Counted from the first letter of the stretch, positions 7,887-19,871 are shown. The stretch is DNA of 40,817 nucleotides from Chloroflexota bacterium (GCA_030058085.1 JASGTU010000388.1:1-40817); one strand, 5' to 3'. Made by a program: numbers and translations. Notes: generated by a model from the letters alone, not told the origin.

Positions 7887-10800
7887 ATGTCTAACCGAAT
7901 AAGTTGGGTATCACTCGTTCTGGCGCTAGTCATGCTGCTATCCTCGGGGATGACGGTCTCCGCCCAGGACAACGACGTTCACCTGCCGCTCATCTCGAAT
8001 GAAGCGGAACCCCCACTCGGACCGCTGGCGCCGGAGGCAAAACCGCACCCCGCGGCGGACGCAGCCTTACCCGAAAGCGACGTGTCCATCGTTATCATGG
8101 ATGCCCTCCCCGTCGCCGCCTATAAGGGCGACGTCGTAGGCCTTGCCGCCACCAAGCCCGCCGCAGGCCAGAAGCTGCAAGCCGGCAGCGCGGCAGCAGT
8201 GCAGTACGCTCAATTCCTGCAACAGGCGCAGGACGCCGTCCTTAACGCAGCAGGCGTCGATGCAGGACAGGTAGTCTACCGCTATACGTATGCGCTGAAC
8301 GGCTTTGCCGCCCGGCTGACACCGGAGCAGATCCGCGAAATCAAAGAGCAGTCCGGCGTAGCGCTGGTGTTGCGCGACGAATTCCGCTATGCCGTGGAAG
8401 ACGAAGAGATCGACGAAGAAGCGGCGGAAGATGCCGAGTTCGGCTCCATCTTTGGAGGGCACGGCGCGCATGGCCGGGGCATCAACGGCGAAGGCGTCGT
8501 GGTCGGCGTCATCGACACCGGCATCTGGCCCGAGCACCCCAGCTTTGCCGACAACGGCTGGTACAAGCCCCTGGCGGGTTATGAGGGGTTGCCCTGCGAA
8601 TTCGGCAACACCGCGCACAATCCCGACGACGCGCCCTTCGCCTGCAACAACAAGCTCCTCGGCGCACGACAGATGTTGGCGACCTACCGGTCGCTGGTCG
8701 GCGCTGAATCCTACGAATTTGACTCGGCGCGCGACGATGACGGACACGGCACCCACACCGCCTCGACGGCGGCGGGCAACGCCCATGTCCAGGCCAGCAT
8801 CTACGGCATCCCGCGCGGCGTCATCTCCGGCGTCGCCCCACGCGCCCGCGTCATCGCCTACAAGGGCTTGGGCGTCTTGGGCGGCTTCTCTTCGGACCTA
8901 GCCGCGGCGATCGACCAGGCTGTTGCCGACGGCGTAGACGTGATCAACTACTCGGTCGGCGGCGGCGCCAGCCTGACCGGCGCCGATGACATTGCCTTCC
9001 TCTTCGCGGCGGACGCCGGCATCTTTGTCGCCACGTCAGCCGGCAACTCCGGCCCCGGCCCCGCCACGATGGGCGGCCCGGCCTCTGTGCCGTGGATCAC
9101 AGCCGTGGGCGCCAACAACCAGAAGCGCAATTACGAAGGCGCGGCCGTCCTCGGCAACTGGGGCGTATACCGCGGGGCCTCCATCACCCCCGGCACGCCC
9201 AAGCTGCCGCTGGTCGACGCCGCTAACGCCGGCAGCGAGCTATGCCTCCTGGGCGGGTTGGATCCCACCGTGGTGACCGGCAAGATCGTGCTGTGCATGC
9301 GCGGCGAGAACGCACGCGCCGAAAAGAGCCAAGCGGTCTACGAAGCCGGCGGCCTCGGCATGATCCTGTATAACACCGACGACGTAAGCGACCTGGCGAC
9401 CGATACCCACTGGGTGCCCTCCGTGCACGTCGACCTGACGCCCGGCCTGGCGATCAAAGACTATATCGCCACCGACCCCAACCCCACGGCCCGCATCCTG
9501 CGCGGTCGTGCCGGCACATGGCGCGCGCCGATCATGGCGGTCTTCTCCTCGCGCGGCCCTAACCCGGTCGCCGAGGACATCATCAAGCCGGACATCACCG
9601 CGCCGGGCATGCAGATTCTGGCCGGCTACTCGCCCTACAACGATCCGGTCGACAGCCTGTTCGCCGCCATTCAGGGCACGTCGATGTCCAGCCCCTATAT
9701 TGCCGGCGTCTTCGCCCTGGTCAAACAGGTGCGCCCGGATTGGACGCCCGCCATGGCCAAGTCCGCCATCATGACCACGGCCTACCAGAAGGTATTGGAC
9801 AACGACCGCGTCAGCCCGGCAGACCCGTTCGCCATGGGCGCCGGCCACGTCAACCCGGCCGGCAAGGTATACAACGGCTGGTTTGCGGCGGCAGAACTCG
9901 ACGATGAGTTTACGGCCGAACACCGCTGGCCTTGGTTATGGCCTATCGGCATAGGCAACACGGGTTCTCTGTTCGAGCCGGGCCTCGTCTATGACGCCGG
10001 CATCAATGACTATCTCGGCTTCCTGTGCGGCGCAGCGCCAGAGGCTTTTGCCAATCCGGAGGCGACATGCAGCGCCCTGACGGCGCTGGGCGTCCCCACC
10101 GACCCCAGCGACCTGAACCTGGCCTCCATCGGCGTGGCCCAACTGGCCGGCAGCCAGACGGTCAAGCGCACGGTCACCAGCGTGGTCAACCCGTACTTCC
10201 AGCATAAGAGCCAGGAATACACCGTACACGTCGACGCGCCGGAAGGTTACACCGTCACGGTTAATCCCTCCACGCTGAAACTCAAGGCGGGTGAAACCGC
10301 GACCTACGAGGTCACCATCACCAACGTAGACGCGCCCATCGGCGAGTGGCGCTTCGGCTCGCTCACCTGGAAGGATCAGCGCCGCCAATACAGCGTGCGC
10401 AGCCCGATCGCGGTCAAGGCGGCGCTCTTCGATGCGCCCGCCGAGATCAGCGGCGCGGGTGAGAGCGGCTCAGTCGCCTTCGACGTCTCCTTCGGCTACA
10501 CTGGCGCCTACACGGCCGCAGCCCACGGGCTGGAACCGGCTGTCGTGGCGGCGGACAACGTCCTGCAGGACCCGGACCAGACTTTCGATCCGGCCGACGG
10601 CTTCTCCAAGCTCCACACCTTCGACCTGTCCGGTGCGGCCTACTTCCGCGTCGCCATCCCGCCGGAGGCAACCGAAGCCGACGCCGACCTGGATGTCTAC
10701 GTCTTCAACCCGGACGGTGACCTGGTTGCGTCCAGCACGTCGGGCGGCACCGATGAGCAGATCGACATCACCCTGCCTGCAGACGGCACGTGGAGCGTCT

Positions 10801-11048
10801 ACGTCCACGGCTGGGCTGCTCCGGGCGGCGATTCCGACTACACGCTGTACGCTTGGGTCATCTCGGCGACGCCCGGCGGCAACCTGGTCATCGACTCGGC
10901 GCCGGCTGCAGCCGCCATCGGCGTGGCTGAGACAATCTCCGTCAGTTGGACCGGCGCGACTGCCGGTGAATGGCATCTCGGCGCAGTTTCGCACACCGGC
11001 GACAGCGGCCTGATGGGGCTGACGCTGGTCGAGGTCGACAACCGTTAG
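7887..11048 (+). CDS. Secreted S8 subtilisin-like serine protease with PA and PPC domains
   Basis: A 1053-residue protein. ATG 7887 follows AAGGAGGG by 8 bases and starts a Sec signal peptide ending near VSAQDN. A VHLPLIS tag sits near residue 32. An I9-type propeptide (about 65-170, YTYALNGFAARLTPEQI) precedes the catalytic domain with Asp210 (VIDTGIWPEH), His287 (DGHGTHTAS), oxyanion Asn387 (SAGNSGPG) and Ser599 (GTSMSSPYIAG). A PA domain is inserted before the serine (LCLLGGLDP...GKIVLCMRG). A Fn3-like domain (about 750-870) and a pre-peptidase C-terminal domain (AYFRVAIPP...DLDVYVFNPDG) follow. The order signal-I9-S8(PA)-Fn3 is that of plant cucumisin-like subtilases and their bacterial relatives. 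It probably degrades external protein as a secreted enzyme. It stands alone between its own promoter and terminator. Confidence 0.95.
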   Translation: MSNRISWVSLVLALVMLLSSGMTVSAQDNDVHLPLISNEAEPPLGPLAPEAKPHPAADAALPESDVSIVIMDALPVAAYKGDVVGLAATKPAAGQKLQAGSAAAVQYAQFLQQAQDAVLNAAGVDAGQVVYRYTYALNGFAARLTPEQIREIKEQSGVALVLRDEFRYAVEDEEIDEEAAEDAEFGSIFGGHGAHGRGINGEGVVVGVIDTGIWPEHPSFADNGWYKPLAGYEGLPCEFGNTAHNPDDAPFACNNKLLGARQMLATYRSLVGAESYEFDSARDDDGHGTHTASTAAGNAHVQASIYGIPRGVISGVAPRARVIAYKGLGVLGGFSSDLAAAIDQAVADGVDVINYSVGGGASLTGADDIAFLFAADAGIFVATSAGNSGPGPATMGGPASVPWITAVGANNQKRNYEGAAVLGNWGVYRGASITPGTPKLPLVDAANAGSELCLLGGLDPTVVTGKIVLCMRGENARAEKSQAVYEAGGLGMILYNTDDVSDLATDTHWVPSVHVDLTPGLAIKDYIATDPNPTARILRGRAGTWRAPIMAVFSSRGPNPVAEDIIKPDITAPGMQILAGYSPYNDPVDSLFAAIQGTSMSSPYIAGVFALVKQVRPDWTPAMAKSAIMTTAYQKVLDNDRVSPADPFAMGAGHVNPAGKVYNGWFAAAELDDEFTAEHRWPWLWPIGIGNTGSLFEPGLVYDAGINDYLGFLCGAAPEAFANPEATCSALTALGVPTDPSDLNLASIGVAQLAGSQTVKRTVTSVVNPYFQHKSQEYTVHVDAPEGYTVTVNPSTLKLKAGETATYEVTITNVDAPIGEWRFGSLTWKDQRRQYSVRSPIAVKAALFDAPAEISGAGESGSVAFDVSFGYTGAYTAAAHGLEPAVVAADNVLQDPDQTFDPADGFSKLHTFDLSGAAYFRVAIPPEATEADADLDVYVFNPDGDLVASSTSGGTDEQIDITLPADGTWSVYVHGWAAPGGDSDYTLYAWVISATPGGNLVIDSAPAAAAIGVAETISVSWTGATAGEWHLGAVSHTGDSGLMGLTLVEVDNR

Positions 11049-11097
11049 CACCGTCTCAGTTCCGCCACACAGGCGGACACGACGATACTGACGCGAC

Positions 11098-11134
11098 GAG
11101 GGGAGGCCCGGCTGGGCCTCCCCTCGCACTTTTC
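11098..11134 (+). terminator. Intrinsic terminator after the protease
   Basis: A perfect 12-bp stem GAGGGGAGGCCC / GGGCCTCCCCTC with a 4-base loop (GGCT), followed by GCACTTTTC. It lies 50 bases past the protease stop and before the convergent glgP end. Confidence 0.85.
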
Positions 11135-11192
11135 ACCGCACCGCCGGCGGCATGTCGTTTTCAGTCAGCTTCGGCCAGCCTCTAGAGCGGCC

Positions 11193-13658
11193 CTACTCAA
11201 CCGCCACAGGGCGGACGCCCCAGATCTCCGTGCAGTATTGGCGCATCGTGCGGTCGGACGAGAAGTGGCCGCAGCGCGCGCAGTTGAGGATCGACATGTG
11301 CGTCCACGCCTCGCTGTCTTCGTATGCGGCCGCGGCGTGCTCCGCGGTTTCGACATAAGCAGCGTAGTCCGCCAGGAGCATGAATTCGTCGTGGTTGAGC
11401 AGGCTGTCGACGATAGGCAGGAAGATCTCGGTGTCGCCGTGCGAGAAGAAGCCCGAGGCGATGCGGTCGATGGCCGCAGCCAGTTCGGCGTTTTCCTCCA
11501 CATAGCGCCGCGGCGCATAGCCGGCCTGCTTGGCCGCAAACACTTCGTCCGCGGTGAGGCCAAAGAGGAAGAAATTCTCCGCGCCGACCAGGTCGCGGAT
11601 CTCGATGTTGGCCCCGTCCAGCGTGCCCAAAGTGATGGCCCCGTTGAGGGCGAACTTCATGTTGCCCGTGCCCGAAGCTTCCTTGCCCGCCATTGAGATC
11701 TGCTCGGAAAGGTCGGCCGCGGGGTAGATCTGTTCGGCCAGCGAGACGTTGAAATTGGGCAGGAAGACGACCTTGAGGCGCTCGCGCACGTCCGGGTCGT
11801 GGTTGACGACTTCGGCGATGGAGTTGATCAGCTTAATGATGAGCTTCGCCATGTAGTAGCCGGGCGCGGCCTTGGCTCCGAAGATGAAGGTGCGCGGCGC
11901 AATCTGGCGCGTCGGGTCGGCCTTGATGCGGTTGTAGAGCGTGATAATGTGCAGCGCCTTGAGCAGTTGGCGCTTGTATTCGTGCAGCCGCTTGACCATG
12001 ACGTCGAATTGGCTATTCAGGTCGACGTCGACGCCGGTGCGCTCGCGAATGATGGCGGCGAGGTCCGCTTTGTTGGCCTGCTTGATGGCGCGCCAGCGCT
12101 GGCGGAAATGGGGGTCGCCGGCATAAGGTTCCAACTCGCGCAGGCGTTCCAGGTCGCGCAGCCAGCCGTCGCCGATGGTCTCGGTGATCAGTTCGGACAG
12201 GCGCGGGTTGGCCAGGCGCACGAAACGCCGCGGGGTGACGCCGTTGGTCTTGTTGTTGAACTTCTCCGGCCACAAGTCCGCGAAGTCGGCCAGGGTGCGC
12301 TCGGCCAACAGGCGGCTTTGCAGCGCGGCCACGCCGTTGATCGAAAAGCTGCCGATGGCCGCCAGGTGAGCCATGCGCACCATGCGTTCGCCGCCCTCTT
12401 CGATGATGGACATGCGGATGACGCGTTCCTCGTCGCCCGGATAGCGCTCGCGCACCAACTGCAAGAAGCGATGGTTGATCTCGTAGATAATCTCCAGGTG
12501 GCGCGGCAATAGGTTCTCGAAGAGCGAGACCGGCCATCTCTCCAGCGCTTCGGGCATGAGCGTGTGGCAAGTATAGGCAAAGGTGCGCCGCGTAATGTCC
12601 CAGGCCCGATCCCAGTCGAGTTTATACTCGTCCAGCAACAGGCGCATCAATTCGGGGATGCCGACGACCGGGTGGGTGTCGTTCAACTGGATCGCCACCT
12701 TGTTCGGGAACTGCTCCCAGTCGTGGTTACGGATGTGGAAGCGGCGGATGATGTCCCGTAGGGAGCAGGCCACGAAGAAGTACTGCTGCTTGAGGCGCAG
12801 CTCGCGGCCCTGCGGCGCGTTGTCGTTGGGATAGAGCACCTTGGTGATCGTCTCGCTGTCGACCTTTTGCTCGACGGCGCGGGTATAGTCGCCGAAGTCG
12901 AAGAGCTGGAAGTCGAACTCCTTGGTGGCGCGGGCGCGCCAGAGACGGATCAAATTGACGTGGCGCGTGCCATAGCCGGGCGACAGCATGTGATACGGCT
13001 CGCCCAGGATGGTGTCACCCGGAATCCAGCGGATGCGGTACTGGCCGTTGTCGTCGAGGTATTGCTCGGTGCGCCCGCCGAAATGTACCGCTACCATGTC
13101 GTCGGGCTTAGAAAACTCCCACGGGTTGCCCAGGAAAAGCCAATCGTCGGGGCTCTCGATCTGCCAGCCGTCTCGGAAGGACTGGTTGAAGATGCCGTAC
13201 TCATAGCGAATGCCGTAGCCCACGGCGGGGATGTCGAGGGTGGCGAGCGAGTCTAGGAAGCAGGCGGCCAGTCGCCCCAAGCCGCCGTTGCCCAGCCCCG
13301 GCTCCTTGTCCAGAGCAATCAAGTCGTCGAGCTTCACATCAAACTCGGCAAAGGCCTCGCGCGCCAAGTCCAAGGTATCAGTATAGAGTAAGTTCTGCGT
13401 CAGTTGCTGGCCAAGGAGGTATTCAGCGGAGAGATAGTAGACGAACTTGGGGTTAGCGGCGTAGTGCGCCTCGGTCGTCCGATGCCAGTTCTCGATGAGA
13501 AAGTCGCGCACCGTGTAGGCCAGCGCCATGTAGGCGTCGTAGAGGCTGGCTGAGGCCGTGGCCGATCCCTGCGCATAGTAGAGGCTGTCGGAGAGCGCCT
13601 GTTTGAAGTCGTCGATGGCGCGTGAAGTGCGCGTGTGGCTGATGTGATTGGACATCAT
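11193..13658 (-). CDS. glgP: Glycogen/alpha-glucan phosphorylase
   Basis: An 821-residue GT35 enzyme that releases glucose-1-phosphate from alpha-1,4-glucan using phosphate and PLP; length is normal for the bacterial family. Landmarks are [10 protein letters not shown], the glycine loop [58 protein letters not shown] and the PLP site [14 protein letters not shown] with Lys668. The start can be ATG 13658 or the next codon but one; GGAGG lies 12 bases upstream of the first, a rather long spacing. It is the last gene of a minus-strand run glgX - DASS permease - glgP with gaps of 121 and 68 bases, which suggests joint glycogen breakdown, although the permease between them is unusual. Confidence 0.95.
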   Translation of the reverse strand: MMSNHISHTRTSRAIDDFKQALSDSLYYAQGSATASASLYDAYMALAYTVRDFLIENWHRTTEAHYAANPKFVYYLSAEYLLGQQLTQNLLYTDTLDLAREAFAEFDVKLDDLIALDKEPGLGNGGLGRLAACFLDSLATLDIPAVGYGIRYEYGIFNQSFRDGWQIESPDDWLFLGNPWEFSKPDDMVAVHFGGRTEQYLDDNGQYRIRWIPGDTILGEPYHMLSPGYGTRHVNLIRLWRARATKEFDFQLFDFGDYTRAVEQKVDSETITKVLYPNDNAPQGRELRLKQQYFFVACSLRDIIRRFHIRNHDWEQFPNKVAIQLNDTHPVVGIPELMRLLLDEYKLDWDRAWDITRRTFAYTCHTLMPEALERWPVSLFENLLPRHLEIIYEINHRFLQLVRERYPGDEERVIRMSIIEEGGERMVRMAHLAAIGSFSINGVAALQSRLLAERTLADFADLWPEKFNNKTNGVTPRRFVRLANPRLSELITETIGDGWLRDLERLRELEPYAGDPHFRQRWRAIKQANKADLAAIIRERTGVDVDLNSQFDVMVKRLHEYKRQLLKALHIITLYNRIKADPTRQIAPRTFIFGAKAAPGYYMAKLIIKLINSIAEVVNHDPDVRERLKVVFLPNFNVSLAEQIYPAADLSEQISMAGKEASGTGNMKFALNGAITLGTLDGANIEIRDLVGAENFFLFGLTADEVFAAKQAGYAPRRYVEENAELAAAIDRIASGFFSHGDTEIFLPIVDSLLNHDEFMLLADYAAYVETAEHAAAAYEDSEAWTHMSILNCARCGHFSSDRTMRQYCTEIWGVRPVAVE

Positions 13659-13726
13659 GGCGGGCTAGTACCTCCGTGTGAACAAAGGACTCCTCGACCG
13701 GCGCGGCTAACCCGCGATCACCCGGC

Positions 13727-15619
13727 CTAGAAGGGCCAAAGCAATGGAACGAGGACGAGGCCGGCGATCAGAAATAACACAACAAGCGGCAGCCCGACCT
13801 TGGTATAGTGGCTGAAGACGTAGCCGCCAGGCGACATGACCATGAGGTTGGGCGGCGTGCCGATGGGCGTAAGCAGCGCCGTGGAAGCGCCCACGGCGAC
13901 CATCATCAGCAGCGGATAGGGCGAGACGCCCAGGGCAAGCGCAGTTTGCAGCACAATCGGCGCCACCAACACGGTGGTGGCTGTGTTGCTGATCACCTGG
14001 CTGAAGGCGGACGTAAGCAGAAAGACGCCGGTCATCAGCGCCAGCGGCCCCAACGCGCCGAGCGTGGCGACCAGGTGAGAGGCGAGGAACTCAGCCCCGC
14101 CGGTCACCTGCAGCGCGGTGCTCATCGGGATCATGGCGGCAATAAGCACGACGCTGCTCCACGAAATGGCGCGGTAGGCCTGCTCCATATTGAGGCAGCC
14201 GAAAACCACCATAGCGACGGCCGCGATCAGCGCGGCGATGACCGTGGGCGTGAGGCCGCTGACCATCAGCACCACCATGCCCAGCAGCACCGCGCCCGCA
14301 ACCAGGCTGTCGCGGTTCAGGCTGACCACTTGGCGGGCCAGGGCTTCCGGCTGGCCGACGACCACGAAGTCACGGCGTTCGTCGGCGAGGCGCGTAATGG
14401 CCTGCCAGGGGCCGCGCACCAGAAGCGAGTCGCCAAACTGAAGCCGGACGCGCTGGCGCTTGGCGATCTCGTTGTTGCGTCGAATGCCCAACACCTGCAC
14501 GCCGAATTTGTGAAAGAGCCGGCTTTCGGCAAGCGTCTGGCCGATATAGGTGGATCGGGGCGTGACAAGCACCTCGGCAAGGCCGATCTCGTGGGAGAGC
14601 AGCGCGCCGGTCAGCGGTTCCTCAGTTTCTTCTACCGTCTGCACGCCGAAATTGAAGTCGAGCATCGCGCGCTGCACCAATTCAGCGGTAGAACGCACAA
14701 GCAGCACGTCCCCGGCCTGCAGCACGGTTCCGCCTTCGGGCAACCGCTCATCGATGGGCTGCAGCCGAGGCATGCGTCGCGACTCGGCGGATGGAGCGGC
14801 TGCGTCGTCATCGCCGGCGTCCGTGCCGGCGGCTCGGGCGCGTTCCACCCGCAACACGGTGATCTCATAGTTGCGCCCCAAGGCGGCTTCAGCCAACGTC
14901 TTGCCCGCCAGGCTCGACTGAGCGCGCACGCGCAGGCGGAAGATCTTGCCGTGCAGCGAATAGGCGTCCGCCAATTGGCCTACAGCCGCGGTCAGGTCTT
15001 CCGGGGCGGGCAGATTGGTCTGATTGGGCAACAGGCGCACGCCCACGAAGGCCATGTAGACGACGGAAATCAGCAATAGGGGCAGGCCGATGAGGCCGAA
15101 CTCAAAGAAGCCGAACGGCTCCAGCCCGGCTGCGGACAAGGTGTCGGCGACGATGATATTGGGCGGCGTGCCCATGAGAGTGAGAAGGCCGCCGGAACTG
15201 GTGGCGTAAGCCAAGGGCATGAGCGTTTTGCTGGGCACGCTGCCCACGCTCCACGCCGCGGACACGACCGCTGGCATGAGCGCGGCTGTCGCCCCCGTGT
15301 TGCTCATGAACGCCGAGAGCAGGGCTGCGACGGCCATGGCGGCGACGATCAGCCCTGTCAGGCTGCGGCCGGCTAGGGCGCGTAGCCGGCTGCTCAACCA
15401 GGCGGTGACGCCCGTCTGGGACAGCCCCTCGCCCACGACGAACAGCGCCGCGATCAGAATCACGGTCGAATCGCCAAAGCCGGCGATGGACTGCGCCGTG
15501 GTGAGGATGCCGGTGAGAAAGAGCGTCAGGAGCGCGAGCAGCGCCACGATGTCGGCGCGCAGACGCCCCCAGATGAACAGCGCAACGGTGGCGGCCAGGA
15601 TGGCAAAGGTGAGCAGCAT
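13727..15619 (-). CDS. DASS/SLC13-type anion permease with two RCK_C (TrkA_C) domains
   Basis: A 630-residue inner-membrane protein. Two membrane halves of about six helices each (1-205 and 430-630) carry the paired SNT motifs SNTGATAALMP and SNTATTVLVAP and the matching GTPPNIIVAD and GTPPNLMVMSP loops that bind Na+ and the carboxylate or sulfate in this family. The cytoplasmic insert between them has two RCK_C-like domains (about 220-320 and 335-420; HGKIFRLRVRAQSSLAGKTL, EIGLAEVLVTPRSTYIGQTL), usually a ligand-sensing module. The order half-RCK-RCK-half is standard for bacterial SLC13 members annotated as sulfate or dicarboxylate transporters. The substrate cannot be read from sequence. 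The ribosome-binding site is weak. It sits between glgX and glgP, so it may be co-expressed with glycogen turnover. Confidence 0.9.
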   Translation of the reverse strand: MLLTFAILAATVALFIWGRLRADIVALLALLTLFLTGILTTAQSIAGFGDSTVILIAALFVVGEGLSQTGVTAWLSSRLRALAGRSLTGLIVAAMAVAALLSAFMSNTGATAALMPAVVSAAWSVGSVPSKTLMPLAYATSSGGLLTLMGTPPNIIVADTLSAAGLEPFGFFEFGLIGLPLLLISVVYMAFVGVRLLPNQTNLPAPEDLTAAVGQLADAYSLHGKIFRLRVRAQSSLAGKTLAEAALGRNYEITVLRVERARAAGTDAGDDDAAAPSAESRRMPRLQPIDERLPEGGTVLQAGDVLLVRSTAELVQRAMLDFNFGVQTVEETEEPLTGALLSHEIGLAEVLVTPRSTYIGQTLAESRLFHKFGVQVLGIRRNNEIAKRQRVRLQFGDSLLVRGPWQAITRLADERRDFVVVGQPEALARQVVSLNRDSLVAGAVLLGMVVLMVSGLTPTVIAALIAAVAMVVFGCLNMEQAYRAISWSSVVLIAAMIPMSTALQVTGGAEFLASHLVATLGALGPLALMTGVFLLTSAFSQVISNTATTVLVAPIVLQTALALGVSPYPLLMMVAVGASTALLTPIGTPPNLMVMSPGGYVFSHYTKVGLPLVVLFLIAGLVLVPLLWPF

Positions 15620-15717
15620 TGAGTCTATCTCTGTCGGGAACAGGGCCGGCGTCCACCCGTTCTAACGCCTGGATCGGCGTGGGGCGAAGGCCGGCGCAGC
15701 CACGTGCCGGATCTACG

Positions 15718-15738
15718 CGGCAGCGGCGCGCGCTGCCG
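15718..15738 (-). terminator. Hairpin directly after glgX
   Basis: CGGCAGCG-N5-CGCTGCCG, an 8-bp stem beginning 2 bases past the glgX stop on the minus strand. There is no U-tract, so it may be a processing or attenuation site rather than a full terminator. Confidence 0.35.
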
Positions 15739-15740
15739 GG

Positions 15741-17828
<2,088 letters not shown>

Positions 17829-18240
17829 AGAACCTTTGCCAGCGGTAACGCAAGCGGCGGCAACACGAGCGATTGTGTTCTGCGCAAAACCGCTTAGCGA
17901 TGTTTACGGGCGCCCCGCTATTGTCGCGCCGGAAGGCTGAAATGCCTAGTTTCGCGCCCTGTTTTCAAACGGCCGCGGCCCTGCAGACGCCCATAGCGGG
18001 AAGACATGTGAATTCGGATCGGCGGCCGGTGTGCGCAGACGGGAACCCTCCGCCCATGCGTCTCCGGCGCTGCCGGCTGCGGGGGCGAACATGACCTTAC
18101 CACGGTCTGCGGCGATCCCCAAATGGGCGGCTCCTTCACGGCGCAGCCGGGTTGACCGGAACATAGCGACGGCGACCAACGTCTCAATAGCGCTCGCACG
18201 GGTGGATAATTCCGAGGAGGCGGGCGGAAAGGAGCCGCGT
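17829..18240. other. Divergent intergenic region, no gene found
   Basis: A 412-base gap between glgX (minus) and the lipoprotein gene (plus). I see no RNA gene, clear promoter or repeat. The only evident signal is the AAAGGAG ribosome-binding site at its right edge. Confidence 0.4.
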
Positions 18241-18897
18241 ATGCACACTATGTTAAGCCGGGGGCTGATCGCCGCAGCGCTGTTGGGTATGGCTGCGTGT
18301 GGTCCGGTCGCCCCGCCCGCTGCCCCCCAGGAGGCAACCGCGCCGCTCGTGACGCAGCCGCCCACTGCAACCGCCACGCCAATGGCGGCGACGCAGGCAA
18401 CAGAGGCGGCGGAGCCGCAAACGCAGCCCGCCGAGACAAACCCCGCCGCGCTGCCGGAGATCGAACTCGTCACGCCCAAACCCGCGCCCATTATCCAGCA
18501 GCCCGTCACCCCGACTGTACCGCAGCCGCCGGCTCCTGAAGCGACGACGCCTGCCGCGCCCGCCGAGGAGGTTCCCATGCCGCAGCCGCCGATCATGACC
18601 GATGACGTCGCCTTTGCCTTGAACGACCTGGCATCGCGCCTGGGCGTCGCCGCCGATGCGATCAGCGTCGTGCGCGTCGAGGAGGTGGACTGGCCCGACG
18701 GCAGCCTGGGCTGCCCTCAGCCCGACATGCGCTATACGCAGGCGCTGGTGAACGGCACGTTCATCCAGTTGCGCGCCGGCGACCAGTTGTACAACTACCA
18801 CAGCGGCGGGCGCCGCCAGCCCTTCCTGTGCACGTCGAAAAACGAGGTGCTGCCGGAGGATCTGCCGGGCGAGATGCGCGGCAACCCGGGCGTGTAA
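18241..18897 (+). CDS. Lipoprotein with Pro/Thr-rich linker and WPDGSLGCP domain
   Basis: A 218-residue protein. ATG 18241 follows AAAGGAG by 7 bases. The N-terminus is a lipoprotein signal (LIAAALLGMAAC) with lipidated Cys20. Residues about 21-115 are low-complexity Pro/Ala/Thr/Glu, a likely flexible spacer from the membrane. The C-terminal domain (about 120-205) has an alpha-helical start (FALNDLASRLGVAADAISV) followed by VDWPDGSLGCPQPDMRYTQAL, GTFIQLRAGDQLYNYHSGG and QPFLC, with two Cys that could form a disulfide. I know this WPDGSLGCP pattern from uncharacterised secreted bacterial proteins; no function is established. A periplasmic or surface protein is inferred. Confidence 0.8.
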   Translation: MHTMLSRGLIAAALLGMAACGPVAPPAAPQEATAPLVTQPPTATATPMAATQATEAAEPQTQPAETNPAALPEIELVTPKPAPIIQQPVTPTVPQPPAPEATTPAAPAEEVPMPQPPIMTDDVAFALNDLASRLGVAADAISVVRVEEVDWPDGSLGCPQPDMRYTQALVNGTFIQLRAGDQLYNYHSGGRRQPFLCTSKNEVLPEDLPGEMRGNPGV

Positions 18898-18953
18898 GCA
18901 AAGGCGGGCCGCCAAACCGCGCCTCCGGCACACAAGGGCGCCGCGGGCAACCG

Positions 18954-19805
18954 TCAGCGCGCCGGCCGCGGCGCGCCGTCTCCATCGAAGATGGCGAGCA
19001 GTTCGCCCACCGCGCCGCGACGAGACCCGTCGCAACTGATCGTACGCAGGACGTCGAACGCCACAATGCGCGCCTGGGCATATTCCCGCCGCGTAAACTC
19101 CGTGTCGTGGTTCGAGATGATCACCGTCACGCCCCCGCCCGCCAGCTTTTCGGCCAGCCGCGCCAATGCCCGCTGCTCGTCGACGCCGAACGGCTGCACG
19201 CTGTAACTCGTGAAGTTGGCCGTCGCCGACAGCGGCGCATAGGGCGGATCGCAATAGACAGCATCCCCCGGCTGCGCACCCGCCATCGTCTCACCAAAGG
19301 CGGCGCAAACGAACTCCGCCCGGCGCGCCCGCTCGTGGAAATGCGCCATCTCGGCGGCGGGGAAGTAGGGCTTGCGATAGCGGCCAAAGGGCACGTTAAA
19401 GCCGCCGCCGGCGTTGTAGCGGCACAGCCCATTGTAGCAATGCCGGTTCAGATAGACGAAAAGCGCCGCCTTCTCGCGCACGTCCGCCGTCTGGTTGAAG
19501 CGGGCGCGCAGATCGTAATACGCAGCGCCCGTGTTGTTTCGCGCCGTGAAGTACGAGCGGCAGTGCTCGATGAAGCGCGGGCCTTCTTCCTGCAGATGGC
19601 GATAGACCGCGATCAAATCCGGGTTGACGTCGGCCAACAGATAGCGCGCATAGTCCGTGTTGGCGAACACGGCTCCCGACCCGACAAACGGCTCGATCAG
19701 CCGCCTGCCGGGGGGCAGCGCCGCCTTGATCTGTGCGAGGATGCGATACTTATTGCCCGCCCACTTCAGAAACGGGCGCACTGTTGGCGAAGGTCTGCTG
19801 CTCAT
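18954..19805 (-). CDS. D12-class N6-adenine DNA methyltransferase (Dam/DpnM type)
   Basis: A 283-residue protein. Motif I is FLKWAGNKYRI near the N-terminus (SAM binding, usually FLKWAGGK), then EPFVGSGAVF and motif IV DPPY in VYCDPPYAPLS with Asp186. The order and length match the Dam family, which typically methylates GATC; target recognition here is inferred. ATG 19805 is chosen because homology starts at residue 10; an upstream ATG at 19874 would translate the 13-bp tandem repeats. No endonuclease gene adjoins it, so it looks like a solitary methylase rather than half of a restriction system. The neighbour at 19981 is divergent. Confidence 0.88.
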   Translation of the reverse strand: MSSRPSPTVRPFLKWAGNKYRILAQIKAALPPGRRLIEPFVGSGAVFANTDYARYLLADVNPDLIAVYRHLQEEGPRFIEHCRSYFTARNNTGAAYYDLRARFNQTADVREKAALFVYLNRHCYNGLCRYNAGGGFNVPFGRYRKPYFPAAEMAHFHERARRAEFVCAAFGETMAGAQPGDAVYCDPPYAPLSATANFTSYSVQPFGVDEQRALARLAEKLAGGGVTVIISNHDTEFTRREYAQARIVAFDVLRTISCDGSRRGAVGELLAIFDGDGAPRPAR

Positions 19806-19832
19806 CTGCCGGTCATGCCTAGCGTGTTCCTC

Positions 19833-19871
19833 TCCGATACGCACATCCGATACGCACATCCGATACGCACA
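19833..19871. repeat. Three tandem 13-bp repeats upstream of the methyltransferase
   Basis: TCCGATACGCACA occurs three times without mismatch (3 x 13 = 39 bases), ending 28 bases before the methylase start codon and in the divergent gap to the MBL hydrolase gene. Confidence 0.85.

Noticed and set aside
18954-19805. Restriction-modification system
   Set aside because: Only the methyltransferase is present. The divergent neighbour is an MBL-fold hydrolase and the downstream neighbour a lipoprotein; no endonuclease is recognised.
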